The notes under the pieces: generated by a model
Database searches by the model: none
Told to the model about the DNA's origin: nothing
The model's input: only the letters and a program-made list of their open reading frames with translations
Source of the DNA: Diospyros lotus
Taxonomy: Eukaryota; Streptophyta; Magnoliopsida; Ericales; Ebenaceae
Direction of reading: 5' to 3'
Length of the DNA: 64,000 bases
Assembly (NCBI RefSeq): GCF_014633365.1
Contig: NC_068340.1
Coordinates: forward strand, 21,555,879-21,619,878
Shown: one piece after another, positions 1-12,451 of the stretch
Position numbering within the stretch: position 1 is the first letter of the stretch
How the letters are laid out: each line of letters begins with the position of its first letter
Translations under genes and position numbers: made by a program

Positions 1-1140
1 AAGTTAACCCAACCTGGATTAAGCTTTAGCCCAGTTACCACGAGAACCCAGTACCCGGTAGTACCGTACCCGGTTTGTTTTTTAGAAAATAATTGTTTTG
101 ATGATGTAATTGATGTGGTGTTGGGACATTGACCCAGCACTCACAGAACAGTGTGGTCTGGTCCGGTGGGATGCCCAGCTGCTCTGCGCTCGCTTTTCTT
201 TCTTTCTTTCTTTCATTGAAGCATCAGCATCTGTTTTTTTGGTGCATCCACCCACCATATATATATATATATATATGTATGTATATGAACCTCTTTTATT
301 ACCTTTTTCTTTTTATTTTGTTGTAAAGTTATATTTTCTTATTAATTTAAGGGAGACCTTTTATTTTTTTTAATTAAACGTGATTTTATCATGAGGATGG
401 TTGAAGCCTCACAAATTACCCTGCTTCTCTCATCACGTCTTAGGCAATTTCAATGTCAATTCCACTCCCAATTCCTATTATATTAAAAATAATTTATTAA
501 TTTTATTTCAAAAATTATGCGTCTTTCAATCAGATTTTTTGTTCTCTTCTTTATTTATTTTTTTATTTTATTTATTTATTAATAAATTTTTATTCTATTT
601 ATGTTATTTATAATTAACAATTAAATACATAAATTAATAATTAAATATATAAAATAATCAGATACACATATAAAAAATTAATAATCAAATAAACAAAATA
701 ATCAAATGCGCACATACACAAACTCAATAATCAATAACTAAATATAAAAATATATAATATCACTCATTCAATACACAAATAAATAAAAAGTTTAGAAACA
801 AAATCACAAAGGATGGACGATGAACAACCCACCACCGATCGTTCTACTTGTCACCGCCGTTGATGCTTCTGCTGGATCTAGTGGTCGAGTTCATCTTCCG
901 CAGCACTTGCATTTTCTCTTATTTAGTCGTCTTCTCTGATTTGCTATTGTTGCATGTGAACTTTCTCCTTTTTGATTGGTCAATCTCTTCTGCATTGAGA
1001 TGCGATGATCCTACTACTACTTTAGTTCGTCATATCTGGCGATTGAGATTTGGCTTGGCAAGTTTTGTTGAAGGCTTAATTTTAGGGTTAACTCCTTATA
1101 TTTGCTTTGGTGAATATACTTAGCGAAGTTATTGGAGATG
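1..1140. other. Non-genic AT-rich stretch
   Basis: No gene can be supported. There is a short TA repeat near 258-276 and runs of A/T up to about 800. The open frame at 848-1123 has no recognisable domain, no splice context and no compositional contrast that would make it a gene. Confidence 0.5.
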
Positions 1141-1294
1141 GCATCAGGTAATATATTTTATTATGTTAAAGAAAAAAGATAAAAATTTAATATGTAAATG
1201 CATCTTATATTTTAGATAATGCATTTGTGGTGCCATGGAAAAAAGGGGAGGTGAAAAATGAATAAAAATAAAAGCAAAAGGGGAAGGATGGTCG

Positions 1295-1500
1295 CAAGTC
1301 TCCCCACAAATGCTGGGCGTAAGGCTGATGCCCCCACAGAGGGCTGGCCGCAAGGCTGCCAGCCTTGCGGCCCCACATAAGCTGGCTACAAGGCTGCTAG
1401 CCTTGCGACGCTTGTTGGCTGGCCGCAAGGCTCAGCCTTGCTTAAGCCTTGCGGCCATTTGTTGGCTGGCCGCGAGGGCTAGCCCCGCGGCACCTTGTCA
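1295..1500. repeat. GC-rich repeat of CCGCAAGGCTGGC-like units
   Basis: At least five imperfect copies of GGCTGGCCGCAAGGCT alternate with their inverse (AGCCTTGCGGCC), so the stretch can fold into short hairpins. It sits just upstream of the LTR-like promoter segment. The open frames on both strands here are by-products of the repeat. Confidence 0.6.
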
Positions 1501-1794
1501 CAAGTTGCCCCACGGCAGGTTCGTGTTGATACTCCTTATTCGTTGAAATTGTCTCCATTTAATAATCGCCACGTGTCGGCTCCAGACACCCTTGAGAATC
1601 GTGCCCTATAAATACCCAGCTACAGGACATTGATGGGGACCTCCTCCAAGTTCGGTAAATCTTGTCACTTTGAATTCACTTTGACGATTTTTGTGAATAG
1701 TCATTGGGATCCGAGACTGACTTTGGCATCGGAGGGCCTTCGCGGGGGAAGATTCCCGCGAGCCCTCTAACCCATTTTTTGAGTATCAACAGGG

Positions 1795-2090
1795 TCAAAT
1801 TCTTGCGGCAAACCTAGCAACGAAGGCTAAGTCTTGCGGCGAAGCTAGCGGCGAATGCAAAGTCTTGCGACGAAGCTAGCGGCAAAGGGAAAGTCTTACA
1901 GCAAACCTAACGGCGAAGGCAAAGTCTTGGGGCGAACCTAGCGGCGAAGGCAAAGCCTTGCGGCGAAGCTTGTGGCAAAATCTTGTGGCAAGAGCTAGCG
2001 GCGAGAGCTAGTGGCGAGAACTAGCGGCAAATCCTTGCGGCGAGCATCCTAACGGCAATCTCCCTTGAAGCAATATCTCTTACGGCAACC
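1795..2090 (+). repeat. Minisatellite with GCGGCGAAxCTAGCGGC units
   Basis: About nine to eleven degenerate units are built on TCTTGCGGCGAAGCTAGCGG, 25-30 bp each, many differing by C/T or G/A changes. It lies directly downstream of the LTR-like segment. Confidence 0.65.
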
Positions 2091-2135
2091 TAATTTCACC
2101 CGACACCGAGCTCGAGTGGACCCCATATCACAAAT

Positions 2136-2638
2136 TTTAATTGTTATATTTTGGCAATAATAGCATTATTATTATGTCTTATTTTTAGTCTCAAAACACC
2201 TATATTAATTGAAGATAAATGTATCATATTTTGTAATTTTTTATCAATAAATAAAAATATTTTAAAACTAAAAACAAAATACAATAAAGTCTCTTACTTG
2301 AAAATAACGCGCATTTATCCTCAAATTTGAAAAGAACGTTAAGCCTAAAAAAAACAATTACGTCACCTGATTTTCATAAATTAAATGGAGATTTTAACGT
2401 TCTAAGACTGCGTTTGGTTCCAAAAAATGGAGACTTATGGAATGAGAATGAGAATAAAAATAGAATTCCTTCCGAATAGCATTTGATTCTAACGGGAGAA
2501 TAGAATTAATTTTATCCTCAAATTTTATTTAAAAATATATATTATTACATATATGAATTGAAATTTATCTATGATGTATATTTGACATCCAACTAATTTT
2601 TATTAATTAAATATTTTTTTAGTTATTAAGAATGTAAA
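2136..2638. other. Intergenic, possible MITE end
   Basis: No gene seen. From about 2406 the text CTGCGTTTGGTTCC followed by GGAATGAGAATGAGAAT resembles the end of a common plant MITE. Related words in reverse (CATTCCTGTTCTCATCC) appear near 5876-5893. This may be an old MITE-like element later split by the solo LTR at 2639. Weak evidence. Confidence 0.3.
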
Positions 2639-5102
2639 TGTAACGGCCCACCTCTCGAAGCCCCCGCTAGCATAGAGGATTCGTGAGAGGGTCATTACTA
2701 AAATGATACCGAACAAAAACACAACCCTTATTTAAATCATAATCTCTTTTTATTATAATATCTCATAAGCATCTTTACAAAACCATTCATCACTTGGGCC
2801 CATCTGGGATTACATAATATACGACAATCTAAAAAACGTAAACATTAACCTTAACAAAAGCACAATGACACCTAGGATCTAGTTTCTAGAGAGTTCTGCA
2901 CTTGCTACCATGACACGACGGCCTGGGCCCAAACCTTGCTGAACGTACCTGCTATCACAAACGTTTCTCTTTCTTGGAATGATGTAAAACAAACATGAGT
3001 CGCGAGACTCAACAAGCTCTTGAAAGAAAGGCTATAGGTTTAGGATAAGACTCTTCCCATGACACTCCATGCAAATCATACCAATGCAACGTCATATCAT
3101 GTCATGCCCAATACCTACCTTATTTCTAGATGCACAAACATATAATAAATCTCACATAAACGGTCCTTGAAGCCCACATAAAACACACACTGACACCCGA
3201 GTCCAACATACATACCTGTTGGCAGCCTTCTATAGGCTACCATTCCATACCATTTCCCTTACATGTCCATTCCTGTCACTCACAACATACTTTGTTGCCG
3301 TGGGTCTCACCCCAAGGTCTTTATGTTGCCGTGGGTTTCACCCTAAGATCTTATCGTGGACCACGCCGCCACCCATACTTGATCTTGGTCTTCCCTCGGG
3401 CCAACCACGACCTAATATTTAAGCCGAGCCGAAGCTCACCGAGTCCGTACTCCCGACACCTGGCACGGTACTCCCGTCCAGAATAACAGTAACATTAGAA
3501 CCATGCAATGCAACACATAAGAAATACAAGGGCTTCTGTAGTATAAACGTGATGACAAGGCCCCTATAAACCAAGCATCAAGCCCTACTACGCCCACACA
3601 TAAGAATTCACACATGCGACATGCTCTAAATGCATATGCTCACCTAGGATACCCAAATTGGCACTTAGACCAACTAGCTCATGCAAATGCTCACACATCC
3701 TATCACACACAAAGTATGTCCCCACGTGAATGCAACCCAATCCCCTATAGCACACATATCATGATATGCACAAACCAAGGTGGGAATCTGGAGTACCAAC
3801 TCTTTTGGTCGTCTAGCGTTTATCGTAACAACAGATAACTGGCGCTCATACATCCAGCCATCAGCTGTCACGACCCACAGTCGATAGTCAGTGGCTTTGT
3901 ACCCATACCCTTAGACACACTTACTGACACTATTAACTTTATATCCTCTAAACTTAACATTACACAACATTTCTCCATAACTTTTCATGTACATATCCAC
4001 ATAGCATCATAATACCATTTTCATTTCCTTCTCATTCGCAGAAAAACCATCTCAACTTACATAATAGACTTTTAACATATTTTCATAATATCATATCATT
4101 TTCTAAGAACCTAGCCCTAGTGGGTTCGACATCATTCCCAAGGAAAATGGAGCGATACAAAGCTCCGTAACAGTCAAAATGAAAGATACCAAGATAACTT
4201 TGCTTAACTTATTCCATTAAAAATAAGCTCATTAATAAAATATAAATCACAAGGTGGTTGTCACGCGAATTATTATTATTAAAGCGTGGAACCGAGTCAA
4301 GGTGAGGGAAGGTTTAAAATACAAGAATCCTCGAAGACTTTCACGGGAAATAAATAACGCGAGCAGAGGGTTAGGAGCTTGCCTGAAAACGACTGATTTC
4401 AACCTCTCTTGTGCTCCCAATGCGAAGTAAAATATTTCCTAGCAGTTAATACACCCGTAACTTAAATTAATTAATTTTAACTGCACAAACTGTATAATTT
4501 AACCATATAAAAACTGTAATTTGAACATATAACACTAAAATTAATTTTTACCCACTTATCTAAAAATTTTAGACACCAATTAATCCCAAAATCACCCTAA
4601 TTTCCCTCATTTTCTTCCATTTTTCACTGTCACGTGCCTCTTCTTTCTTCTTCAATTCTTCTCTCCTTCCTCTCCCTCTTTTCCTCTCTAATTTGGAAGA
4701 AAAATGTGGCCAAAATGGCCACTAGAATAGCCTTAAATTGCCTCCAATGCTTGTTGCCCAAGCTTTGCCTTTTATATATCAACTTAACTGGCTTTTAAGC
4801 CACAAAATGAAATGACTAAGGATGGGCCACGCACTCACACATACAAATATCTATCTATCTATATATATATATATTAATTAATTCAATTTAATTTGATTTG
4901 ATTACCTTTTTTATTATCATCATCATAATTATTATTATTATTATAAATACTTTCAATTAATTTAATTAATCACCTTAATTTCCTATTTCTTTAAAATATC
5001 ACAATTAAGTAATTTTTTTCAAAAATCTCCAAATATTTTAAAATATCCTCAAACACTCAAATTAATTATTTTTACTTGTCTCCAAATTTTTGGGATGCTA
5101 CA
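2639..5102. mobile_element. Solo LTR, Del/Tekay-like, copy 1 (TSD GTAAA)
   Basis: The element runs from TGTAACGGCCC to GGGATGCTACA and is flanked on both sides by GTAAA (2634-2638 and 5103-5107), a perfect 5-bp target duplication. It is 2464 bp with no internal coding domain, so it is a solo LTR left by recombination between the two LTRs of a full element. It matches, in inverted orientation, the LTR at 12640-15168 over its whole length. TGTAAC...TTACA-type ends and multi-kilobase length are typical of Del/Tekay chromovirus LTRs; that lineage name is inference. The GTGGGTYTCACCCYAAG word appears twice at 3300-3352. Confidence 0.85.
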
Positions 5103-5251
5103 GTAAAAATGAATTTCATAAGTTGTATTCAATTAATACATCTATACTTTCGAATAATTAGTATTTGCTATACTTTCAAGGTGTGTTTGATGAATTTCAT
5201 GAAAAGAAACTTTAAATGCTTGTACCATACATATTTTTCTATAGAAAAATT

Positions 5252-5333
5252 AAGAGTGTTTGATTGTTTTTCATAGAAAATATGTAATAATTACATATTT
5301 TTCATGATAAATGTGTGCAATCAAACACACTCT
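5252..5333. mobile_element. Palindromic mini-MITE, copy a
   Basis: An ~82-bp hairpin: AGAGTGTTTGATTG at one end is answered by CAATCAAACACACTCT at the other, with ATGTAATAATTACAT at the centre. It is too small to code for anything. Confidence 0.6.
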
Positions 5334-5479
5334 AAAGGTGTGTTTGATTGCATTACTTAAAATTTAATTCTAGGTAATATTAGGTAGAAAACAAAAACCA
5401 TCTCACCCCCTTAGAAAATAAATTCCATGGAAAGAAACTTTAAATGGTTGTACCATACATATTTTTTTATGAAAAAATT

Positions 5480-5562
5480 AAGAATGTTTGATTGTTTTTC
5501 ATAAAAAATGTGTAATAATTACATATTTTCTATGAAAAATATGTACAATCAAATACACTCTA
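5480..5562. mobile_element. Palindromic mini-MITE, copy b
   Basis: Same hairpin family as 5252-5333, with GTGTAATAATTACAT at the centre and a few substitutions in the arms. Confidence 0.6.
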
Positions 5563-5599
5563 AATGTTACTTAAATAGTACTCTATATGTATTTTGTCA

Positions 5600-5988
5600 T
5601 TAAAGAATTTTTTTGGACAATTAAATAAAATTTTATTCTTATTCAATTTTTCCGGCTAAAAAAAAGGAACATAATTTTTAACACATATTCTATAATTATA
5701 TATTTTTAAAATTAAATATCACTTTTATAATATAAAAGAAATTCTTGTTAACTAATTATTTTTATTATTCTATTCCATCAAAATTAAGATGTATTAAATA
5801 TAATAATAATAATAATGAAATAAAATAATTATTTTATTCATACAAGTAGCAAACATGACCATGTAATAGAATAGTCATTCCTGTTCTCATCCTTCCTCTT
5901 ATTTTTTTAATTCAAAATAACTCAGTCTAACTAAACTACATTGATTTCTAAGTATTTAAATATACATTAAAATATTTGGTCAAATATA
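5600..5988. other. AT-rich intergenic stretch
   Basis: No gene, RNA or clear repeat seen, apart from the possible MITE end near 5870-5900 mentioned under 2136-2638. Confidence 0.4.
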
Positions 5989-6989
5989 TAAGGTGGTATT
6001 ATCTTTATATTTCAGTTTTTAGTTTTGAGTTTTGAATTTATTTTTATTTTTGTATTTTAAATATCTATTTTGAGATTATTAAAACGTGTCCTTTTTGTTA
6101 TTTTAAAAAATTATTTTTTAAAATAAAAGACTAAAAAACGCGTTTATTTTAAAATTTTAAAAAATTTAATTTATAATATTTTATTTAATAAATTTGATTC
6201 AAAGTAAATTGTAAATATTTATTAATTAATTATAAAATTAATTCAAAAAATTCAAAATATAATACAAAAGATAACTGATAATTTAATCATATATAATATA
6301 TTAAAATTACAAAGTACTTTCTAAAGCCATTTTTAATTTGACTCAACTATTAATTTCATGATAAATTTATTTTTACTTACAAATTGAAATCTAACATTAA
6401 TTTTGAGATTTAGTTACCCACAACATAAATTTAAAAACAAATATAAATCATAAAATAGCAAAATATTGATTTATCTAAAATTTTAAAAATATCATTAAAA
6501 TTAAAAATTAATTAAAAAACCCATATTACATATTCAATTTGGGCGTGGAGGGTGGTAGCGATAGGAAAAAATGGTAGAAGGGCAGAAAGAAGAAATAGCT
6601 GGAGGTAACGGACGTGATGGTAAAATCTGGGCGTGAATGACAAATCTAGATGTGGTGGGCGATGGCGGATTTGGGCATGGCGGGCTTGGATGGCGGTGGC
6701 GAGTGTGAAGGGCGGTGGCGAGCGTGGATGATGGTGGCGACCAAGATTGAAGAGAAAGAGAAGAAAGGTGGAAGAGAATGGAATGTTTTATGTGTTTTGG
6801 ATTTAGTGATTGTGTTTTGATTGATTTTGGCCGAAAATAGTCAAAACGTGATTTCACCGTTATGGGTTTTTTGTACAAATTTTTATTTGTGTTTTGCAAA
6901 ATGTATTTTTAAAAATGGGTAAATAAACTCTTCTTGAGTGTTTTAAAAAACTAATTAACGGTTGAAAACAATAAACTGAGCAGCCCTAA
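5989..6989 (-). mobile_element. Non-autonomous DNA transposon, copy 1
   Basis: The ends TAAGGTGGTATT and AGCAGCCCTAA correspond, inverted, to the ends of the element at 12233-15860. The subterminal parts also match: TTTTGAGTTTTG-type sequence, then TTAAAATTTTAAAA and GATTCAAA motifs. The core at 6534-6760 is GC-rich with repeated GGCGGTGGCGAG words, as in copy 2. The imperfect inverted ends share the pattern AGG(G/T)G(C/G)TGTTCT. No transposase and no clear target duplication were found, so the superfamily is left open. The 121-codon minus-strand frame in the core is Pro/Ser-rich and is not supported as a gene. Confidence 0.5.
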
Positions 6990-8234
6990 GATGATAAAGA
7001 TATGATGTCTATGGTGAACCTAATACTAATGGGGGGGGGGGGGGGGGGGGGGGGCGGGGTGACATAATTTTTTGAAGAGAAGAGATAATTAGTTTAATTT
7101 TTAAAAAGTGAGGGATATTGTATGCATGGATAAGAATGCACAATGTATTTTACGGTTTATTATATTTTAAATGGGAAAACTTTAATATTTTTGTTGTTAC
7201 ATTATAAGGATACTTAGTTAGTATTGTAAATTTTATTTAACAGATGCAATTTATTAAATGTATGTAAGTATGGGTCCAGACAAGAAAAAAGGCCTCCATC
7301 CAAAGTCAAAAAGAGACATCCATCCTTTCCTTGCAGTCATTTAGGAATTCTCTTGATGGCTTTGCCTCTCCTCCAACTTGGAATTGGGCCTTTTTCTTCC
7401 ATTTTCTAGTGTTTTTAGTTTAGATTCATTCAAACATCATTAAAAATTCTAATATATATTTCTTAAATTATCTTCAATTTATTATTATTATTATTATTAT
7501 TATTAGTTTAGACAATTAAAAATGATTATTACTCTTCGTTACAGATAATCTATTTTAAATAATAATAACCCACTAAAATTTGGTGACAAGGTATTGTAGA
7601 TTTTGGTTATTATTTGTAATTAGATACGAGGCAAATTGAGGAGTCTAATGTAATTTTCTTCCAGTTTTTATTTTTTAAATTTTATTTAATTATATTTATG
7701 TTTAAGAATGAACATGCAATTTGTAGTACTGCAAGATATTTAAAATAATTATATAAAATATATAAAGAACTTATAGTGATTTTGCATCTACCACGCCATC
7801 TTCGCGCTTTAACAAGGCAAACCCATTTTGTGTTCTATTATTATATCAAAACATTGAGGTTTCCAAACAGTCCCTTAAATTTGATCAACCTCTATGAATC
7901 TAACACCACAAAAAATAATAGATATAATTGTAGATAAATTAATTTTTAACTCCTCACTTCAGATCAAATATTACATAATATTTTTATTTTTTTAAAAAAA
8001 TTATTTATATATTTCATATGCTAATTTTAAAGTCCGCGAGGCCAACAGTTTAAATTGCATTCAATGCACAATAATTACATCACAAAAATGACTTAATTCA
8101 TACAGAACCCTTAATAATTAAAAGATATGTCCTTACATCTACAAAATGTATAACATGAAGATTAGATATTTTAACAATTTAAAATTATTATTTTAAAATT
8201 TCATCGTGACTAAAAGTAAATAGAATAATTATTA
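6990..8234. other. AT-rich intergenic stretch with poly-G tract and TTA microsatellite
   Basis: A pure G run of roughly 25 nt starts at 7031. A TTA repeat lies at about 7478-7506. No coding or RNA gene was recognised. Confidence 0.5.
7031..7058 (+). repeat. Poly-G tract
   Basis: A long uninterrupted G run ends in GCGGGG. Such a run can fold as a G-quadruplex and is error-prone in sequencing, so its length is uncertain. Confidence 0.8.
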
Positions 8235-9248
8235 CATCACGTAAAATGTCACATCATATAAAAAAATAGTAATTGATCTCTCATTAATTAAAAAAATTTA
8301 CATTTGGTCCTTGATATGAAAAAAAAAATCAAATTTGATTTTAAAAAAACTAAAACAAAATTATTAAAAATATACAAAAAAAATTCATAGAAGAACATGA
8401 AAATATTTTTAAAAATACTTAAATTTTATAAAAAAAAAACTAAAAATAATAAAAAAATACCCAAATTTCATAAATGGAACTAAAAATTTCATTAAAAAAA
8501 CATAAAAATTTCATTAAAAACCCCAAAAATAATAAAAGACCTAAAATTTTCATAAAAAAGATCTAAAAATAATTAAAAAGTACTAAAAATTTTATTAAAA
8601 AATACCTAAAATATTCAAAAAAAATACCTAAATTTCATTAAAAAAACCTAAAAATAAAACAACATTTCATAAAGAGACTAAAATTTTAATAAAAAAGATA
8701 AAAATGAAATTTTAGTCTTTTTTTATTATTTTTAGGTTTTTTTTATGAAATTTAGGTCTTTTATTATTTTTATATATTTTTACGAAATGTTTAGGTCTTT
8801 TATGAAATTTAGGTATTTTTTGAACTTTTAGGTTTTTTGATTAAAAATTTCAGATATTTTTTTAAAAATACTTTTAGGTCTTTTATGAAATTTTTAGGTC
8901 TTCTTATGTAATTTAGGACTTTTTATTATTTTTGGGTTTTTAATGAATTTTTTAGGGTTCTTTTGTGAAATTTAGGTCTTTTCTTATTTTTTGATTTTTT
9001 TTTTTACGAAATTTAGGTCTTTGTTTTTTAATATCTTGACCTTTATTAAATGAAATTTTTAGACTTTTTTTTATAAAATTTAAGTTTTTTATATTCAAAT
9101 TTAGTTTTTAATATTCATATTAAGGATCTAATGTTAATTTTTGTATTTGTTGAGGGACCAAATGTCATATTTATATATTAAACCTAATATGATTTGTCTC
9201 GTTAATGTATTTTTTTTATTTTATGTGATATGATATTTTATATGACAC
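8235..9248. mobile_element. Long foldback element
   Basis: The left half (about 8235-8700) is rich in A with CCTAAAAATAATAAAA and CTAAATTTCATAAA words. The right half (8705-9248) carries their complements (TTATTATTTTTAGG, TTTATGAAATTTAGG), turning at about 8695-8710. The ends also pair: CACGTAAAATGTCACATCATATAA on the left with sequence complementary to it around 9225-9248, and ACATTTGGTCCTTGATATG at ~8301 with GAGGGACCAAATGTC at ~9154. It is a ~1 kb inverted repeat with almost no loop. Confidence 0.65.
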
Positions 9249-12232
9249 AAATAACAACTCAATTTATTTTTAGTAAAAATTTAAATCAACAATTCTTAAC
9301 GATTTACGTACTAAATCTGACTGTTTTGTACTTTAAAATGTCATACTTATTAACTGTTGAGGGGGCTGGGCTTCCGAATGTATTAAGCCGCACCAAAAGT
9401 CATAATGTTTTTTAAGTCAAATATTGGTTTAGTAGATTTAAACTCAATTGTCATTTTTTAGTAATCTAAATAGGGGCAGATTAAAAAATCTATGTAAAGG
9501 ATGGTGGGGTATAATTTTTTTAGTGAGTTATTATTAAAAATTAATTTTTATATATTAAAAAATTAATTTTAATAGTAGACTGCCCAAGACTTCAATTCAG
9601 GATAGTTCACACGTGTATCTGCGCCCTAGATTTAAATCTCAATTCTAACCTCAATAATTTTTAAACAAAATTATGTTTTATATTAAAAATTAATTTTTTA
9701 TATATTAAAAAATTAATTTTAATAGTGGGCTATTTACGCGTACATCCATGCCTGGATCTAAACCTCAGTTCTAACCTCAACTATAGTGTAAAAATCGTTT
9801 TATTTTGTTTAGCAGATTCAAATCTCAAATCTAAACTTCTAAATTTTGACTTTTAGACATTAAAACATATTGAAAGAAGTCCCTTTTAAGCATTTAATAA
9901 ACTTAAATTTTATTAATCATCAAATATTTATTTAGGAATTAATTATGTAAAATGACTTCACAAAATGACAATGGGATTGATCTCATCGTCATTGGGTGGC
10001 AGTCTAACAATAGAGAGAATTTTATGAAAGTTTAAAGACTTTTTTTTCAAAAAGTCTCCATTTTAATGAGTTTGACTTCAAGTCTAATTTGTTGATGAAA
10101 TGATTAAGCAAGTAGATAACAAACTTTTTATATGTCTCTCACTTACAAAATCTATGTCCTCTTTCTGCAAGCAAAAGTTTGAAGATTCAAGTATAAAGAT
10201 ATAAGTTATAGCTTTTGCACATGAACTAAAATCTCGAATTATAAACTTTTTTGCTAATAAGATAAGGCTTATAATAAAGATAAAACTCTTATAAAATAAG
10301 CCCATCTCACAAAAATAATGAGATAAAATAAAATAAATTCACACATATTATTTCACAATGAATAATGTTATTCATCTAAAGTGGACATGGAGATAGATTT
10401 TTAGTCTAATTGACACTTTTTTATTGGAAAATGATGAGATATACATGTAAATATGAATACTTGCACTTTTTTAGTTTTCAATAAAAAAAATATCAATTAA
10501 ATTGAAAATGCATGCAAGGGACAAGGAAGATGAATAGCATTACTTTTTACAATACTCAAACATAATTAATTGTTTGAATACCTTATCTTTGAATGCCAAT
10601 TTCAATGCTCAATAAGTGAGTTCAATTGGTAGTAGTTAAGACTCTTTACAATCCGAGTTCTTTTACACGTTCAGACAGATTGACAGACAAGTTTACAGAA
10701 TAGGGGCTAAAATATTAAAATGTCATCACTCATATTATATTGAAAAAAGTGAAATGTAATGTGGACGAGAGCATTTTAATTTTTTAATCCAAATTCTGTA
10801 AGCTTATTTGTTAACTTGTTTATCTCTCAAAAATTTTCCTTACAATCCTCCAATCTTTTAGCTGTTGGAGACCACAACGGAAGGTGAAGTTTGAATTTAT
10901 GTCAAGTTTTCACCAAACCAAGACAAATTTCCAATTTTTACAACCAAAAAAAAAAAAAAAGTTTTGCAAGTTAATCTTAACTTAATTAAAATTGAGTCAA
11001 CAATGAGGTCACTATATATGCACAATAAATGAGAGACAACAAGGAAGAAGAAGAAAGTTTGGTGGTTTGCAAAGTAAAAAAATTGAAAATTAGAGACGTA
11101 GAAAAGATAAATAAAACAACATCAATAAATAATTTTATAAAAATAAAAAAAAGGGAGATAGTTCTAGAACAAGATTGTCACATGCAACAAGCAAATTTTG
11201 AGAGCAAATCAAAGTTGCAAACCCCATTTCAATGAAAGTTATTAATGTCTCAGGGTGATTCATGGGTTTATCTTTTAAACCAAATGAGAAAATCTTGCAA
11301 GACAGAAAAATTATCAAGCAAAATGATTTAAAAATGTTTAGGATGAGGAATTAAAAATGAGATTATGAAACATGGCAGATTTGTCTTTTAAACAAGGCTC
11401 CAACATGTTATTTTATTTATTTATTTAATTTTCTTATTGTTTGCTGAGTTTAAGTTATGAAGGGACAGAGCCTAAGTCTGCCAAATGGTCTTTTCAATCC
11501 CCTAAGATAAAGATTGTCTTTGTAAGATAAACTGAGCTTTTTAACATTAAACTTATCTTTTTGCCAAGAAAAAAGTTCCGCTAATTTGTCTGTCTGTGGA
11601 TTAAGCTGTTATTTTCTAACCCAATATGTTATTTAAGTGAGTTTGGAAACTATGGATTCAACAAGAAATGACTTTTCAACACTTGAATTTCAAATGTATA
11701 ATTTTTCAAAAGTGATTGCTGAAGTAATTACTAATTATTGAAGATTACACTCTAATTTTTTAAGCATCTTTCTAATTATTATTATTTTTTAGATATAATA
11801 ATAAATTTATAATTACTGAGAGTATCTATCCTGAACTTTCGATTTTCGAGAAATCTGTAAAATAGAAGACAATCAAAGGTGAAGTGTTCCTTACTTGAAC
11901 AATTCAATACTTAAATTATTTTTCAGAGAATATGTAAAAGTAATAGAAATATAATTTAACTAAAATTTTGGTCATCTCTCGATCTAAAAAATTATTTTTT
12001 ATTTGTAGAGATTGAGACTATCAAATAATGAGACATTTTAATTCTTTACAATTATTTCTTAGGAATTATCAAACAAAAATTTCAAACACTAGTGAACATA
12101 AGGGAAAGTCTCTTTTGAGATACCCAAAAAAAAGATCCTCGCGAGAGTTTCCCAAGATTCCCAGAAAGGCCCACAAGAGCATCTCCCAATAGTACCCGGG
12201 AGTGGCCTTTCGATAGCGTTTCCTGAAAATTA
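9249..12232. other. AT-rich intergenic region with a local tandem duplication
   Basis: At 9530-9780 a ~150-bp block beginning TTAATTTTTATATATTAAAA is present twice in tandem. The second copy differs at many sites (TAGTAGACTGCCC against TAGTGGGCTATTT). The rest shows no gene. Frames at 10084-10305 and 11029-11235 are low-complexity and unsupported. Confidence 0.45.
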
Positions 12233-12451
12233 TTAGGGGCTGTTCTTTTCCCGTTTTTTTATTTTTAATTTTTAAAAATATTGAAAATATTGAAAATACA
12301 TTTTTTTTTGTCATTTTTCAAAATACATTTTAAAAAATAACTAAAAATTTTGTTAAAGAAACTCAAAACAACATTTTGTTGTTTTGAGCGTTTTCAGTAA
12401 AACTACACTGAAAACACAAAACAATTTGAAAACGCGAAAAACAGCCCCTAA
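12233..12451. repeat. Sub-terminal inverted repeat TAGGGGCTGTT...AACAGCCCCTA
   Basis: The 12-bp arms TTAGGGGCTGTT (12233-12244) and AACAGCCCCTAA (12440-12451) are perfect inverses. An inner hairpin (GTTTTCAGT...ACTGAAAAC) lies at about 12391-12418. It could be a stand-alone MITE flanked by TA, or the structured end of the larger element. Confidence 0.55.

Larger units (their letters stand above)
1140..2135 (+). mobile_element. Gypsy-type LTR fragment with GC-rich tandem repeats
   Basis: A TATA-like CCTATAAATA lies at about 1604. It is followed by a GACTTTGGCATCGGAGGGCC motif at ~1718-1738 and a GC hairpin (TTCGCGGG...CCCGCGAG, 1739-1765). This layout matches the R-U5 part of Tat/Ogre-like gypsy LTRs, and a similar phrase (GACTTGAGCGTTGGAGGG) occurs in the solo LTR at 51991-52506. 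Before it (1290-1500) are inverted and tandem repeats of a GGCCGCAAGGCT unit, and after it (1795-2090) are repeats of a GCGGCGAA unit. Neither LTR terminus nor a target duplication could be fixed, so this is a fragment call. Confidence 0.45.
5108..5600. repeat. Tandem pair carrying two palindromic mini-MITEs
   Basis: A block starting GTGTGTTTGATGAATTTCATG (about 5180) is repeated from about 5336. Each copy holds a near-perfect hairpin: 5252-5333 and 5480-5562. Both hairpins begin AGAGTGTTTGATTG or AGAATGTTTGATTG and end in CAATCAAACACACTCT-like sequence. A third hairpin of the same family lies at 19509-19588. Confidence 0.65.

Noticed and set aside
3674..3871. Open frame similar to one at 13979-14167 on the other strand
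   Set aside because: The similarity follows from the two being homologous solo LTRs. Neither has a start context, known domain or sign of selection on codons.
6534..6899. 121-codon minus-strand frame, Pro/Ser-rich
   Set aside because: It arises from the GC-rich repetitive core of a DNA transposon. No domain, and the related copy 2 has different frames there.
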